Below are positions 13,562-19,102 of a stretch of 21,403 bases of DNA, piece by piece. A program made the position numbers and the translations under genes. The stretch covers positions 1-21,403 of the forward strand of contig JBKJQB010000062.1 in NCBI GenBank assembly GCA_046594105.1. The letters run 5' to 3'. The notes below the pieces were generated by a model. The model was not told where the DNA came from and did no database searches. It worked only from the letters and a program-made list of their open reading frames with translations. The stretch comes from JBDSGC01 sp046594105. GTDB lineage: Bacteria; Acidobacteriota; Thermoanaerobaculia; Gp7-AA8. Numbering within the stretch: the first letter of the stretch is position 1; each line of letters starts with the position of its first letter.

Positions 13562-13852
13562 CTACGAGAGGGGAGGACCGCGCGAATCGAGGGAAACCGT
13601 GAAGACGAGCGGAACGTCGCTGGTGGCAGAACCGGCGAGGAGGTAGAGGACGCTGAGCGATGCGCAGATTGCCGGGGAGACGCCAGGCAGGACGTTGACG
13701 CCGGCGGCGCAGACGCCGCAAGCGCGACCGGAGGTGCTGCTGCTGGCGTTCACGCCGGTGCCGAGGGGATGCGCGTGGAGCAGCGGCTCGGCGATCAGAA
13801 TGCACGCCAGAGCGAAGGCGACGGCAGGAATCTTGCGCAGCATCTCTCTCAT
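13562..13852 (-). CDS. Small secreted Cys/His-containing protein at the head of the metal-uptake operon
   Basis: This is a 96-residue protein with a clear signal peptide (MREMLRKIPAVAFALACIL...), processed near HAHPLG. The mature part has CGVCAAG and one further Cys, a Val/Leu-rich middle and a C-terminus ending SRGPPLS. The layout (short, exported, Cys-x2-Cys, terminal R-G/A-P-P) recalls small DUF2946-like proteins found near metal-transport genes, but similarity is too weak to name it. It lies 44 bases upstream of the outer-membrane protein gene on the same strand, so it is probably the first gene of the zinc operon. A metal-binding or sensing role in the periplasm is inference. A TACCCT box ten bases before the ATG could be its promoter. 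Confidence 0.6.
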   Translation of the reverse strand: MREMLRKIPAVAFALACILIAEPLLHAHPLGTGVNASSSTSGRACGVCAAGVNVLPGVSPAICASLSVLYLLAGSATSDVPLVFTVSLDSRGPPLS

Positions 13853-13887
13853 GGAAGCGAACAGGGTAAGCCGCGACCGCCAGTCGA

Positions 13888-13903
13888 TATTCCGGCTGGA
13901 ATA
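13888..13903. promoter_or_regulatory. Palindromic operator candidate TATTCC-GGCT-GGAATA
   Basis: This perfect six-base inverted repeat with a four-base centre lies between the divergent metal operon and trxA. It overlaps the -35 position expected from a TATGCT box (13913-13918) in front of trxA. The symmetry fits a dimeric repressor or activator site. Which of the two units it serves is not known. Confidence 0.4.
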
Positions 13904-13949
13904 AGGCGCTGGTATGCTCGATTCAACTGAGAGTTAGGAGATCGTGGAA

Positions 13950-14279
13950 ATGGCCGAGTCAAATGCAGTGCAGCAAGTCACCGATCAGGATTTCGAGAGC
14001 GTTCTCAACGGCGGAAAGCCGGTATTCGTCGATTTCTGGGCGCCGTGGTGCGGGCCCTGTCGCATCATCGGACCCTTGGTCGAGGAGCTGGCGCCTTCCT
14101 ACAACGGAAAGGCGGTCATCGCCAAGATGAACGTCGACGATAATCCGCAGGTCGCCCAGAAGTTCGGGGTGACCTCCATTCCCACGCTCATGATGTTCAA
14201 GGACGGGAAGCTGGTCGACCGGGCCATTGGTGCTATGCCCAAGGGTGAGCTGCAGAAATTCATCGATCGCAATCTTTGA
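13950..14279 (+). CDS. trxA: Thioredoxin
   Basis: This is a 109-residue, single-domain thioredoxin with the active site WCGPC (Cys34, Cys37), the cis-proline loop GVTSIPTLMMF and the C-terminal helix ELQKFIDRNL. There is no signal peptide, so it acts in the cytoplasm as a disulfide reductant. ATG 13950 is preferred over an in-frame GTG 13944 because TTAGGAG (13934-13940) is nine bases from the ATG but only three from the GTG. A TATGCT box at 13913-13918 is a candidate -10, so this gene has a normal leader. A strong hairpin follows the stop. It is probably transcribed alone. Confidence 0.96.
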   Translation: MAESNAVQQVTDQDFESVLNGGKPVFVDFWAPWCGPCRIIGPLVEELAPSYNGKAVIAKMNVDDNPQVAQKFGVTSIPTLMMFKDGKLVDRAIGAMPKGELQKFIDRNL

Positions 14280-14301
14280 TTCGTTCGCATGGACTTTGAT
14301 T

Positions 14302-14329
14302 ACGGCCGGCCCAGTGCCGGCCGTTTGCT
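14302..14329 (+). terminator. Hairpin terminator after trxA
   Basis: ACGGCCGGC (14302-14310) and GCCGGCCGT (14316-14324) form a perfect nine-base stem with loop CCAGT, followed by a short T-containing tail. It lies 22 bases after the trxA stop. The stem shares the GCCGGC core with the dispersed repeats. Confidence 0.75.
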
Positions 14330-14357
14330 TGAGTGTGGCTCTGCTCCGCGCAGGCGT

Positions 14358-14363
14358 TAGACT
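14358..14363 (+). promoter_or_regulatory. Candidate -10 box (TAGACT) for leaderless M24 peptidase gene
   Basis: TAGACT is followed by eight bases (tccgctcc) and ATG 14372, the same box and nearly the same spacing as at 575-580. No Shine-Dalgarno is present. Confidence 0.55.
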
Positions 14364-14371
14364 TCCGCTCC

Positions 14372-15580
14372 ATGCTGTCCGATCTCGACCGCCTCATGCG
14401 CGAACGTTCCATCGACACCATCCTGGTGCCGATGCATGAGGCGATGCATCCTTCCTTTCGCTGGCTCTCCCGCGGCGCCAAGGTCACCCGCGGCTATGCA
14501 TTCAAGGGGGCAGGCCGCGACCCACTTCTGGTGGCGTACCCCATGGAGCGGGAGGAGGCGGCGGCGTCGGGACTGGAAACGAAGCTGGTCGGTGACTTTC
14601 ACTACGAGCGCATCTTCCGCGACGCCGTTGATCCGTCGATGGCGTATGGAGAATTCTTCGACGCCATCCTCCGATCCTTTCGTTCCGGATCGACGGTGGC
14701 CATCTTCGGAAACCTTCCCCTGCCTCTTTATCTTGGAGTCGGAGATGCTCTCCAGCAGCGCGGCTGGACCATTCCGCGTCTGGCAGGCGAGGATCTCATC
14801 CAGCTCGCGCGGAAACGAAAAGATCGGCGCGAGATCGAGGCCATCGCCTCCGTGGGCGCCCGTACCGAACAGGTCGTCGAGGAGGTGCGGAATGTATTGC
14901 GGACCAGCGCCATCGACGGCGACAGAGTCCGTCACCAGGGGCGCGCGCTGACGCTGGGAGACCTCAAGCAGGAGGTGTCGTTCGGAATCGCCCGCCTGGG
15001 GATGATTGAGGATCACGAAACGATCCTCTCGCAAGGTCGCGATGCAGGCATCCCGCACTCACGCGGCGATGCTTCGGCGCCGGTCCGACCCTCGGTCCCC
15101 ATCGTTCTGGATATCTTTCCCGCCGACCGGTCCAGCGGATACTTCTTCGATCTGACCCGGACGTTCTGTGTCGGTCCCATCCCCGACGAGCTGCGCAGGA
15201 TCCATGCGGATGTCGTGATCGCTTTCGAAACGGCGGCGCGGCAGATGCGCGCCGGTACCGCGGCGTCGAGCCACCAGGCCACCGTCTGCGATTTCTTCGA
15301 GGGGCGAGGCTATGCGACCTCCCGTTCGACACCCGGTACGCTGGAGGGTTACGTCCACGCGCTCGGTCACGGCGTCGGGCTCGAGGTGCACGAGCGTCCG
15401 TCGTTCTCTCTCGCTCCGGCGAACCGGGATCTCATCGAGCCAGGTGACATCCTCACCATCGAGCCGGGTCTCTACTTTCCCGATCGCCAGATCGGAGTGC
15501 GGATCGAGGAGACCTTCGTGATCGAGGAGGACGGTTCGGCCCGCTCACTGTGCTTCAGCGATCGCGGGCTGGCGCCGTAG
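14372..15580 (+). CDS. M24-family metallopeptidase (Xaa-Pro aminopeptidase-like)
   Basis: This is a 402-residue protein with an N-terminal creatinase-like domain (about 1-155) and a C-terminal pita-bread catalytic domain (about 160-402). All five metal ligands of M24 peptidases are visible: Asp247 (VLDIFP), Asp260 (FFDLTRTF), His333 (GHGVGLEVHE), Glu364 (IEPGLYFP) and Glu379/380 (VRIEETFVI). It has no signal peptide and is expected to be cytoplasmic, probably removing N-terminal residues before proline or acting on dipeptides. ATG 14372 is favoured over GTG 14333 because a TAGACT box precedes it by eight bases, which would make the mRNA leaderless. Its stop is three bases from the stop of the convergent gene. 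Confidence 0.9.
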   Translation: MLSDLDRLMRERSIDTILVPMHEAMHPSFRWLSRGAKVTRGYAFKGAGRDPLLVAYPMEREEAAASGLETKLVGDFHYERIFRDAVDPSMAYGEFFDAILRSFRSGSTVAIFGNLPLPLYLGVGDALQQRGWTIPRLAGEDLIQLARKRKDRREIEAIASVGARTEQVVEEVRNVLRTSAIDGDRVRHQGRALTLGDLKQEVSFGIARLGMIEDHETILSQGRDAGIPHSRGDASAPVRPSVPIVLDIFPADRSSGYFFDLTRTFCVGPIPDELRRIHADVVIAFETAARQMRAGTAASSHQATVCDFFEGRGYATSRSTPGTLEGYVHALGHGVGLEVHERPSFSLAPANRDLIEPGDILTIEPGLYFPDRQIGVRIEETFVIEEDGSARSLCFSDRGLAP

Positions 15581-15583
15581 TGG

Positions 15584-15958
15584 CTACTGCGTCGGGTACT
15601 TCTTTCTGGCAGAGGCGAGATTGGCTTTGAAGAGAAACGTTTCGCTGACGTATCCGCCCCCGTCGAAACGGTAGACGGTCACGCCTGACGGATCCTCGAG
15701 AAAAAGTCGTGTCCCGATGGCCGTCGCTTTGAACGCGACATTGCGCTTCCCTTCCTGAGACCAGTTCGCCAGGAACATGGCCACTGGATGGGGGATCGAA
15801 GGGGGCGCCAGCTTCGACGTGATCGGTGCCGGGGCCGATCTTCCCGGGGCGGAGATCGCCGGCTTCAACGCTGCGGGCGATTTCGAGCCCGCCTGAGGGG
15901 AAGGCGAAGTCCAGGCGACGATGAGAAAGAGCGAGGGGGCCAGCCAGAGAAAACGCAT
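15584..15958 (-). CDS. Small secreted protein of unknown function
   Basis: This is a 124-residue protein starting at ATG 15958 with a signal peptide (MRFLWLAPSLFLIVAWTSPSPQA), an Ala/Pro/Ser-rich linker (about 23-55) and a compact C-terminal part of about 70 residues (MFLANWSQEGKRNVAFKATA... ending KYPTQ). No known domain was recognised. The C-terminal part alternates basic and hydrophobic residues and may form a small beta sheet. The open frame continues upstream of the ATG, but only as antisense to the divergent hydrolase gene. A TACAAT box on the minus strand lies five bases before the ATG, next to the divergent promoter of the hydrolase. It converges tightly with the M24 gene. Confidence 0.65.
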   Translation of the reverse strand: MRFLWLAPSLFLIVAWTSPSPQAGSKSPAALKPAISAPGRSAPAPITSKLAPPSIPHPVAMFLANWSQEGKRNVAFKATAIGTRLFLEDPSGVTVYRFDGGGYVSETFLFKANLASARKKYPTQ

Positions 15959-15962
15959 GGCG

Positions 15963-15973
15963 TATTGTAGTGT
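15963..15973. promoter_or_regulatory. Overlapping divergent -10 boxes between 15958(-) and 15980(+)
   Basis: The two start codons are separated by 21 bases. On the minus strand TACAAT (15964-15969) is five bases from ATG 15958. On the plus strand TAGTGT (15968-15973) is six bases from ATG 15980, and TATTGT (15963-15968) is an alternative. Neither side has a Shine-Dalgarno. Confidence 0.5.
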
Positions 15974-15979
15974 CCGCCC

Positions 15980-16612
15980 ATGAGTGACGAGAAAATCCAT
16001 CTGCTGATCGATGGTCCCGAAGACGCGGCTCGATCGTTTGTCTTCGCACATGGAGCGGGCGGGGCCATGGATTCTTCGTTCATGACGCGTGTGGCCCAAG
16101 GCATGGCGGCCCGAGGGATCCGCGTGATCCGCTTCGAGTTTCCCTACATGGCGGCACGCCGGCGAGGAGGGAAGAGAGGTGTTCCCGATCGTCAACCGCA
16201 ACTGCTCGACACATGGAGGCGCGTGGTGGCCGAAGTCGGCAACGCCTCCTCGCTGATGATCGGAGGAAAGTCGATGGGCGGTCGGATGGCCACCATGGTT
16301 GCTGACGAGCTCGGCGTGCGCGGTTTGATCTGCTTTGGCTATCCTTTCCACCCTCCGGGGGATGCGAACCGCCTTCGCGTCTCGCACCTCGAGCACCTGC
16401 GAACGGCCACGCTGATTCTCCAGGGAACCCGAGATCTGTTCGGGACCCGAGAGCAGGTCAGCGACTACGATCTGTCGCCGAACATCCGGCTGGAATGGCT
16501 GGAAGACGGTGATCATTCGTTCAAACCTCGGCGCAGCGCCGGGGTGACGGAACAACAACATGTCGATCAGGCCATCAAACTTGCGGCTGAGTTTGTCGGA
16601 TTAGCAGAGTGA
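15980..16612 (+). CDS. Alpha/beta hydrolase of the KANL3/Tex30-like family
   Basis: This is a 210-residue single-domain alpha/beta hydrolase. The catalytic residues are visible: Ser98 in GGKSMGG (the nucleophile elbow), Asp152 in LQGTRDLFG and His179 in EDGDHSFKP. The oxyanion-side motif FAHGAGG (22-28) and the RFEFPYM segment (51-57) are characteristic of the Tex30/KANL3-like group of short hydrolases, whose bacterial substrates are unknown. It has no signal peptide. It starts 21 bases from a divergent small-protein gene and appears to use a leaderless mRNA. The nearest same-strand gene downstream, a receiver protein, begins 63 bases after its stop and seems separately transcribed. Confidence 0.9.
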   Translation: MSDEKIHLLIDGPEDAARSFVFAHGAGGAMDSSFMTRVAQGMAARGIRVIRFEFPYMAARRRGGKRGVPDRQPQLLDTWRRVVAEVGNASSLMIGGKSMGGRMATMVADELGVRGLICFGYPFHPPGDANRLRVSHLEHLRTATLILQGTRDLFGTREQVSDYDLSPNIRLEWLEDGDHSFKPRRSAGVTEQQHVDQAIKLAAEFVGLAE

Positions 16613-16681
16613 GAGATTGCAACCTCACATCAGGCTTGCGCGCAACGATGCCAGCAAGGTACTGTATGAGGAAGTATGGAA

Positions 16682-17083
16682 ATGCGGACCTCAGCCCTGG
16701 TGGTGGAAGACGACCCCGACACGCGCGCCCTCCTCAAAACACTGATCGAGGCCGTGGGCTGCAGGGTGACCCTGGCCAACGATGGAGAGGCTGCTCTGGA
16801 AATGCTGGCCCGCAACTCCTACGACGTCATCCTTCTGGACATCGCTCTTCCCAAGGTGAGCGGCACCGCGGTGATGGATGTCCTGCGCAAGCGTGACCCG
16901 GAGGCTCTGGGCCGCGTCATCGTGGTTACCGGGTTGAAGGTGGAGGAGATCCGCAAGTTGTTTCCCACGGTTTGCCACGCTCTGGCCAAACCGGTGATGC
17001 CGAAACGGCTGCTGGATTCGGTTCACAAATGCCTCAACTCGCGTCGCACGCTGCCTTCTGACGTGCGATTGACGCTGCACTGA
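16682..17083 (+). CDS. Stand-alone response regulator receiver domain (CheY-like)
   Basis: The 133-residue protein contains one receiver domain and a short tail. The acidic pair Asp10/Asp11 (VVEDDPDTR), phospho-acceptor Asp53 (ILLDIALP), Thr83 (VVTG) and Lys103 (LAKPV) are all present, so it should be phosphorylatable. No output domain follows, so it must act by protein-protein contact. ATG 16682 is nine bases after GAGGA (16668-16672). ATG 16676 in the same frame, three bases from it, is the alternative and adds two residues. A TACTGT box (16660-16665) may serve as -10. No histidine kinase gene is in the window, so the partner is unknown. Confidence 0.9.
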   Translation: MRTSALVVEDDPDTRALLKTLIEAVGCRVTLANDGEAALEMLARNSYDVILLDIALPKVSGTAVMDVLRKRDPEALGRVIVVTGLKVEEIRKLFPTVCHALAKPVMPKRLLDSVHKCLNSRRTLPSDVRLTLH

Positions 17084-17157
17084 GCCCCACGTTTCCTCCC
17101 TTCCCGTTTTGATCAAATCTTGACGCGCACCTACACGGCCCACGCACACCGCGCCCC

Positions 17158-17255
17158 TAGACTGACTCTCATCTGGGGCGTACAGGGCGCTTCCTCCGGT
17201 TGCGCGTTGTATGAGAGACAGACAGGCGGGTGGAGCAATCCATCCGCCTGTACTG
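17158..17255 (+). ncRNA. Possible small structured RNA or read-through leader (speculative)
   Basis: A TAGACT box (17158-17163) precedes a stretch in which CTCTCAT (17167-17173) can pair with ATGAGAG (17210-17216), enclosing GCGC/GCGC pairing. The strong hairpin at 17222-17251 follows. This would give an RNA of about 85 bases. There is no open frame of note. Existence of a transcript is not shown by sequence alone. Confidence 0.25.
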
Positions 17256-17256
17256 T
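17222..17256. terminator. Strong hairpin in the convergent gap, probable bidirectional terminator
   Basis: ACAGGCGGGTGGA (17222-17234) pairs with TCCATCCGCCTGT (17239-17251), 13 base pairs with one G-U, closed by a GCAA tetraloop. ACTGTTTCC follows. It lies between the plus-strand receiver gene and the minus-strand diiron gene, and could end transcripts from both sides. The rest of the gap (17084-17166 and 17257-17314) holds nothing recognisable. Confidence 0.6.
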
Positions 17257-17314
17257 TTCCGGGCGGTTCTCGCTCGTTTTGTGAGTGGCGACGAGGAACG
17301 AGTCTTGCCGCTCC

Positions 17315-17776
17315 TCAGATGTCGATGAGGAACTGGTCGGGAGCGACGGTGGTGTCGTACTCGGCCTGCAGATCGGTCTTGTGCTTCCATTCGATCTCCG
17401 CGAGCTCGACGAAGAGCTTGCCCAGCTCCGTTGTGGAGGGCACCCGTTCGGCCATGAAGCGGAAGTTGCTCTCGGACTCCCGTTCCCGCTCCAGGGCCAG
17501 CTTCAACGCCTGGCTCAGTTCGATTTTCTCGAGGTCGGGCGGCAGTTCCGCCTTTCCCGCTCGCGGCTCGGGGGGCGGCTGTCCCACCACCTCGCGATAG
17601 CGCCGCTCCAGCTTGGCGCGATGGACCAGCTCGTTATCGCCCAGCTCCAGCATGCGTTTGCGCACCGCCGGTGTCGCCGCGCGTCGGGCCATCTCCTGAT
17701 AGAACGCACGGGCGTCCACCTCCGACTGGATGGCGTCGCGCAAGACTTCTTCAGGAGTGGTTTCGAGAGGCTTCAT
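17315..17776 (-). CDS. Rubrerythrin-like ferritin-fold diiron protein (no rubredoxin domain)
   Basis: This is a 153-residue, mostly helical protein with two copies of the diiron half-site: Glu19 in QSEVDARAFY with Glu49-x2-His52 (NELVH), then Glu100/Glu102 in ERESESNFRF with Glu129-x2-His132 (EWKH). These are the ligands of the ferritin-like/rubrerythrin family. The C-terminal rubredoxin knuckles of classical rubrerythrin are absent. Likely roles are peroxide reduction or iron handling in the cytoplasm, but the electron donor is not evident. A Pro-rich linker (PPPEPRAG, 67-74) connects the two helical hairpins. A TATCAT box lies 12 bases before ATG 17776. It stands alone between a terminator-like hairpin and a repeat region. 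Confidence 0.82.
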   Translation of the reverse strand: MKPLETTPEEVLRDAIQSEVDARAFYQEMARRAATPAVRKRMLELGDNELVHRAKLERRYREVVGQPPPEPRAGKAELPPDLEKIELSQALKLALERERESESNFRFMAERVPSTTELGKLFVELAEIEWKHKTDLQAEYDTTVAPDQFLIDI

Positions 17777-17886
17777 GGGAGAGGGGAGATGATACCGCGG
17801 CGGCTCGAGTGCCTGATCGCAATGGAAATTCGATGCCTGATTTGGGCATCAATAAAGCTCACACCGTCTCTGCGAAACGAGAGTAC

Positions 17887-17972
17887 AGCCGCGGAGCGGC
17901 GTCATCTACGTAGCCCAGGGCGTGAGCCCTGGGTACGCCGGGGTCAGGGATCAGCCGCGGAGCGGCGACATC
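17887..17972 (+). repeat. Composite repeat unit C1 (two GCCGC-GGA-GCGGC hairpins flanking a long hairpin)
   Basis: The unit is bounded by AGCCGCGGAGCGGC followed by GTCATC (17887-17906) and AGCCGCGGAGCGGC followed by GACATC (17953-17972). Between them CCCAGGGC-GTGA-GCCCTGGG (17914-17933) is a perfect eight-base stem with a GNRA-type loop. An inverted copy lies at 18177-18266 and a shortened relative at 10161-10180. Confidence 0.85.
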
Positions 17973-18176
17973 TCAAATCGAGGTCATTCGCCAATAGGTC
18001 GCTCGTCCCAGGTCAATGCCGTGCCCCCTTCAGAAACGATGCACTTTGTCCTGATACGTCAGATGAGATGGGTGAAGAAGGCTGGGAACGACGGCTCATC
18101 GGTTGACCTTGAGCCCGAGCTTCTTCGGGAGATTCGATTCGCCGAGAAAAATCTACCTTTTGTGGGGACCCTTCGA
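17973..18176. other. Gene-free segment between the inverted composite repeats
   Basis: These 204 bases separate the two inverted units. Open frames cross it but run through the repeats, lack ribosome-binding sites and resemble no protein. No transposase or RNA motif was recognised. Confidence 0.6.
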
Positions 18177-18266
18177 GATGTCGCCGCTCCGCGGCTCATT
18201 CTTCGTGCACCGATCGTCTCCCAGGGCTCACGCCATGGGCTACGTAGATGACGCCGCTCCGCGGCT
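18177..18266 (-). repeat. Composite repeat unit C2 (inverted copy of C1)
   Basis: On the minus strand the order is AGCCGCGGAGCGGC, GTCATCTACGTAGCCCA, GGCGTGAGCCCTGGGAGACG, then AGCCGCGGAGCGGC with GACATC. The ends and central hairpin match C1. The stretch between hairpin and second end has diverged. Confidence 0.85.
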
Positions 18267-18436
18267 GCCCTTCGCCCGTTCCACACGGTTTTCTCAAACA
18301 ATGCTTCCGGCATGGATCTCGAGGCTTGCCCGTGTTGTTCACGCCCCCGCACGGGGCATTTGTCCAGCGAATCATGTCAGTTGTGAGGAATGAGGGCTAA
18401 CGACCCGACAATCGGCGTGACCCGAACAGTTCGGCC
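18267..18436. other. Gene-free flank between repeat unit C2 and nuoI
   Basis: No gene, RNA or strong hairpin was recognised. GCCCGTGTTGTTCACGCCCC near 18329-18348 shows weak symmetry only. This is where nuoJ would be expected if the complex I cluster continued. Confidence 0.5.
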
Positions 18437-19081
18437 TTACGCCCCGCGAAACACGTCCGGATTCGCCGGGGCGTCATCCTCGAACGGAGCCGAGCGGCGC
18501 GGCTGGCCGATGCCGGTGCCGCCGGCGGTGCCCTTTTTCTCCAGCTCACCGTAGTACGGGCGCCAGCCCATCGGGGCGGTGGGGAAGTTGGGCGGGACTA
18601 CCAGGTCGCGCAGGCCGACCACCGACCGTGAGCGCGTGTCGATGGCCATCTCGTAGTCGCGGCTCATGTAGATTGCATCTTCCGGACAGGCATCCACGCA
18701 GTAGCCGCAGAAAATGCAGCGGAGGAGATCGATGTCGTAGCGCACCGGGAACTTCTCTCGCGTCCGCTCGTCTTCGCCCGCCTCGATGGTGATGCACTCG
18801 GCGGGGCAGGCCGTCGAGCACATGTAGCAGGCCACGCAGCGCGTCGTCCCGTCTTCGCGCGTGGTCAGGATGTGGCGGCCGCGGAAGCGCTCCGAGTAGA
18901 CGCGCTTCACTTCCGGATACGAGATGATCGGCAGTCCCTTCATGTTGAAGAGGTTCTTGAAGAGATGGCCGATGGTGACGAACATCCCGGCGATGACCTG
19001 CGGCAGGTAGATGCGCTCCATGAGCGTGAGCTGCCGCCGTTCGACGCGAACGACACCGGGGGAGACTCGTGTGATGGACAT
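18437..19081 (-). CDS. nuoI: NADH-quinone oxidoreductase subunit I (2x[4Fe-4S])
   Basis: This is a 214-residue protein. An N-terminal amphipathic part (about 20-60) packs against the membrane arm. Two ferredoxin-type motifs bind the N6a and N6b clusters: Cys82-x2-Cys85-x2-Cys88-x3-Cys92 (CVACYMCSTACP) and Cys122-x2-Cys125-x2-Cys128-x3-Cys132 (CIFCGYCVDACP). It passes electrons from the peripheral chain toward NuoB near the quinone site. The C-terminal tail (about 175-214, Gly/Pro/Ala-rich) is longer than in many homologues. It follows nuoCD by 21 bases, and nuoE, F, G and H, which usually intervene, are absent. The next 650 bases downstream contain repeats rather than nuoJ, so the unit probably ends here. 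Confidence 0.94.
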   Translation of the reverse strand: MSITRVSPGVVRVERRQLTLMERIYLPQVIAGMFVTIGHLFKNLFNMKGLPIISYPEVKRVYSERFRGRHILTTREDGTTRCVACYMCSTACPAECITIEAGEDERTREKFPVRYDIDLLRCIFCGYCVDACPEDAIYMSRDYEMAIDTRSRSVVGLRDLVVPPNFPTAPMGWRPYYGELEKKGTAGGTGIGQPRRSAPFEDDAPANPDVFRGA

Positions 19082-19102
19082 GGTTTCTGGTTCGCTCCGC
19101 GC

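Noticed and set aside
12552..13646. Long open frame on + (364 codons) opposite the outer-membrane barrel gene
   Set aside because: It is antisense to a gene with signal peptide, strong Shine-Dalgarno and barrel features. Its translation is low-complexity Arg/Gly/Val without a domain. High GC commonly opens such frames.
13518..13805. Upstream extension of the outer-membrane protein frame
   Set aside because: It is out of frame with the small secreted protein gene. ATG 13517 has a strong ribosome-binding site and is followed by a signal peptide.
17120..17163. TTGACG ... TAGACT as a standard sigma70 promoter
   Set aside because: The two boxes are 32 bases apart, too far for one promoter. Only the TAGACT box is retained, as a weak candidate.
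17285..18106. Plus-strand frame of 273 codons across the diiron gene and repeats
   Set aside because: It is antisense to the rubrerythrin-like gene, then runs through repeat unit C1. Its AERRHL-type segments are typical of translated repeats.
17887..18266. CRISPR-like repetition
   Set aside because: There are only two units, in inverted orientation, with internal hairpins and no regular spacers. No cas genes are present.
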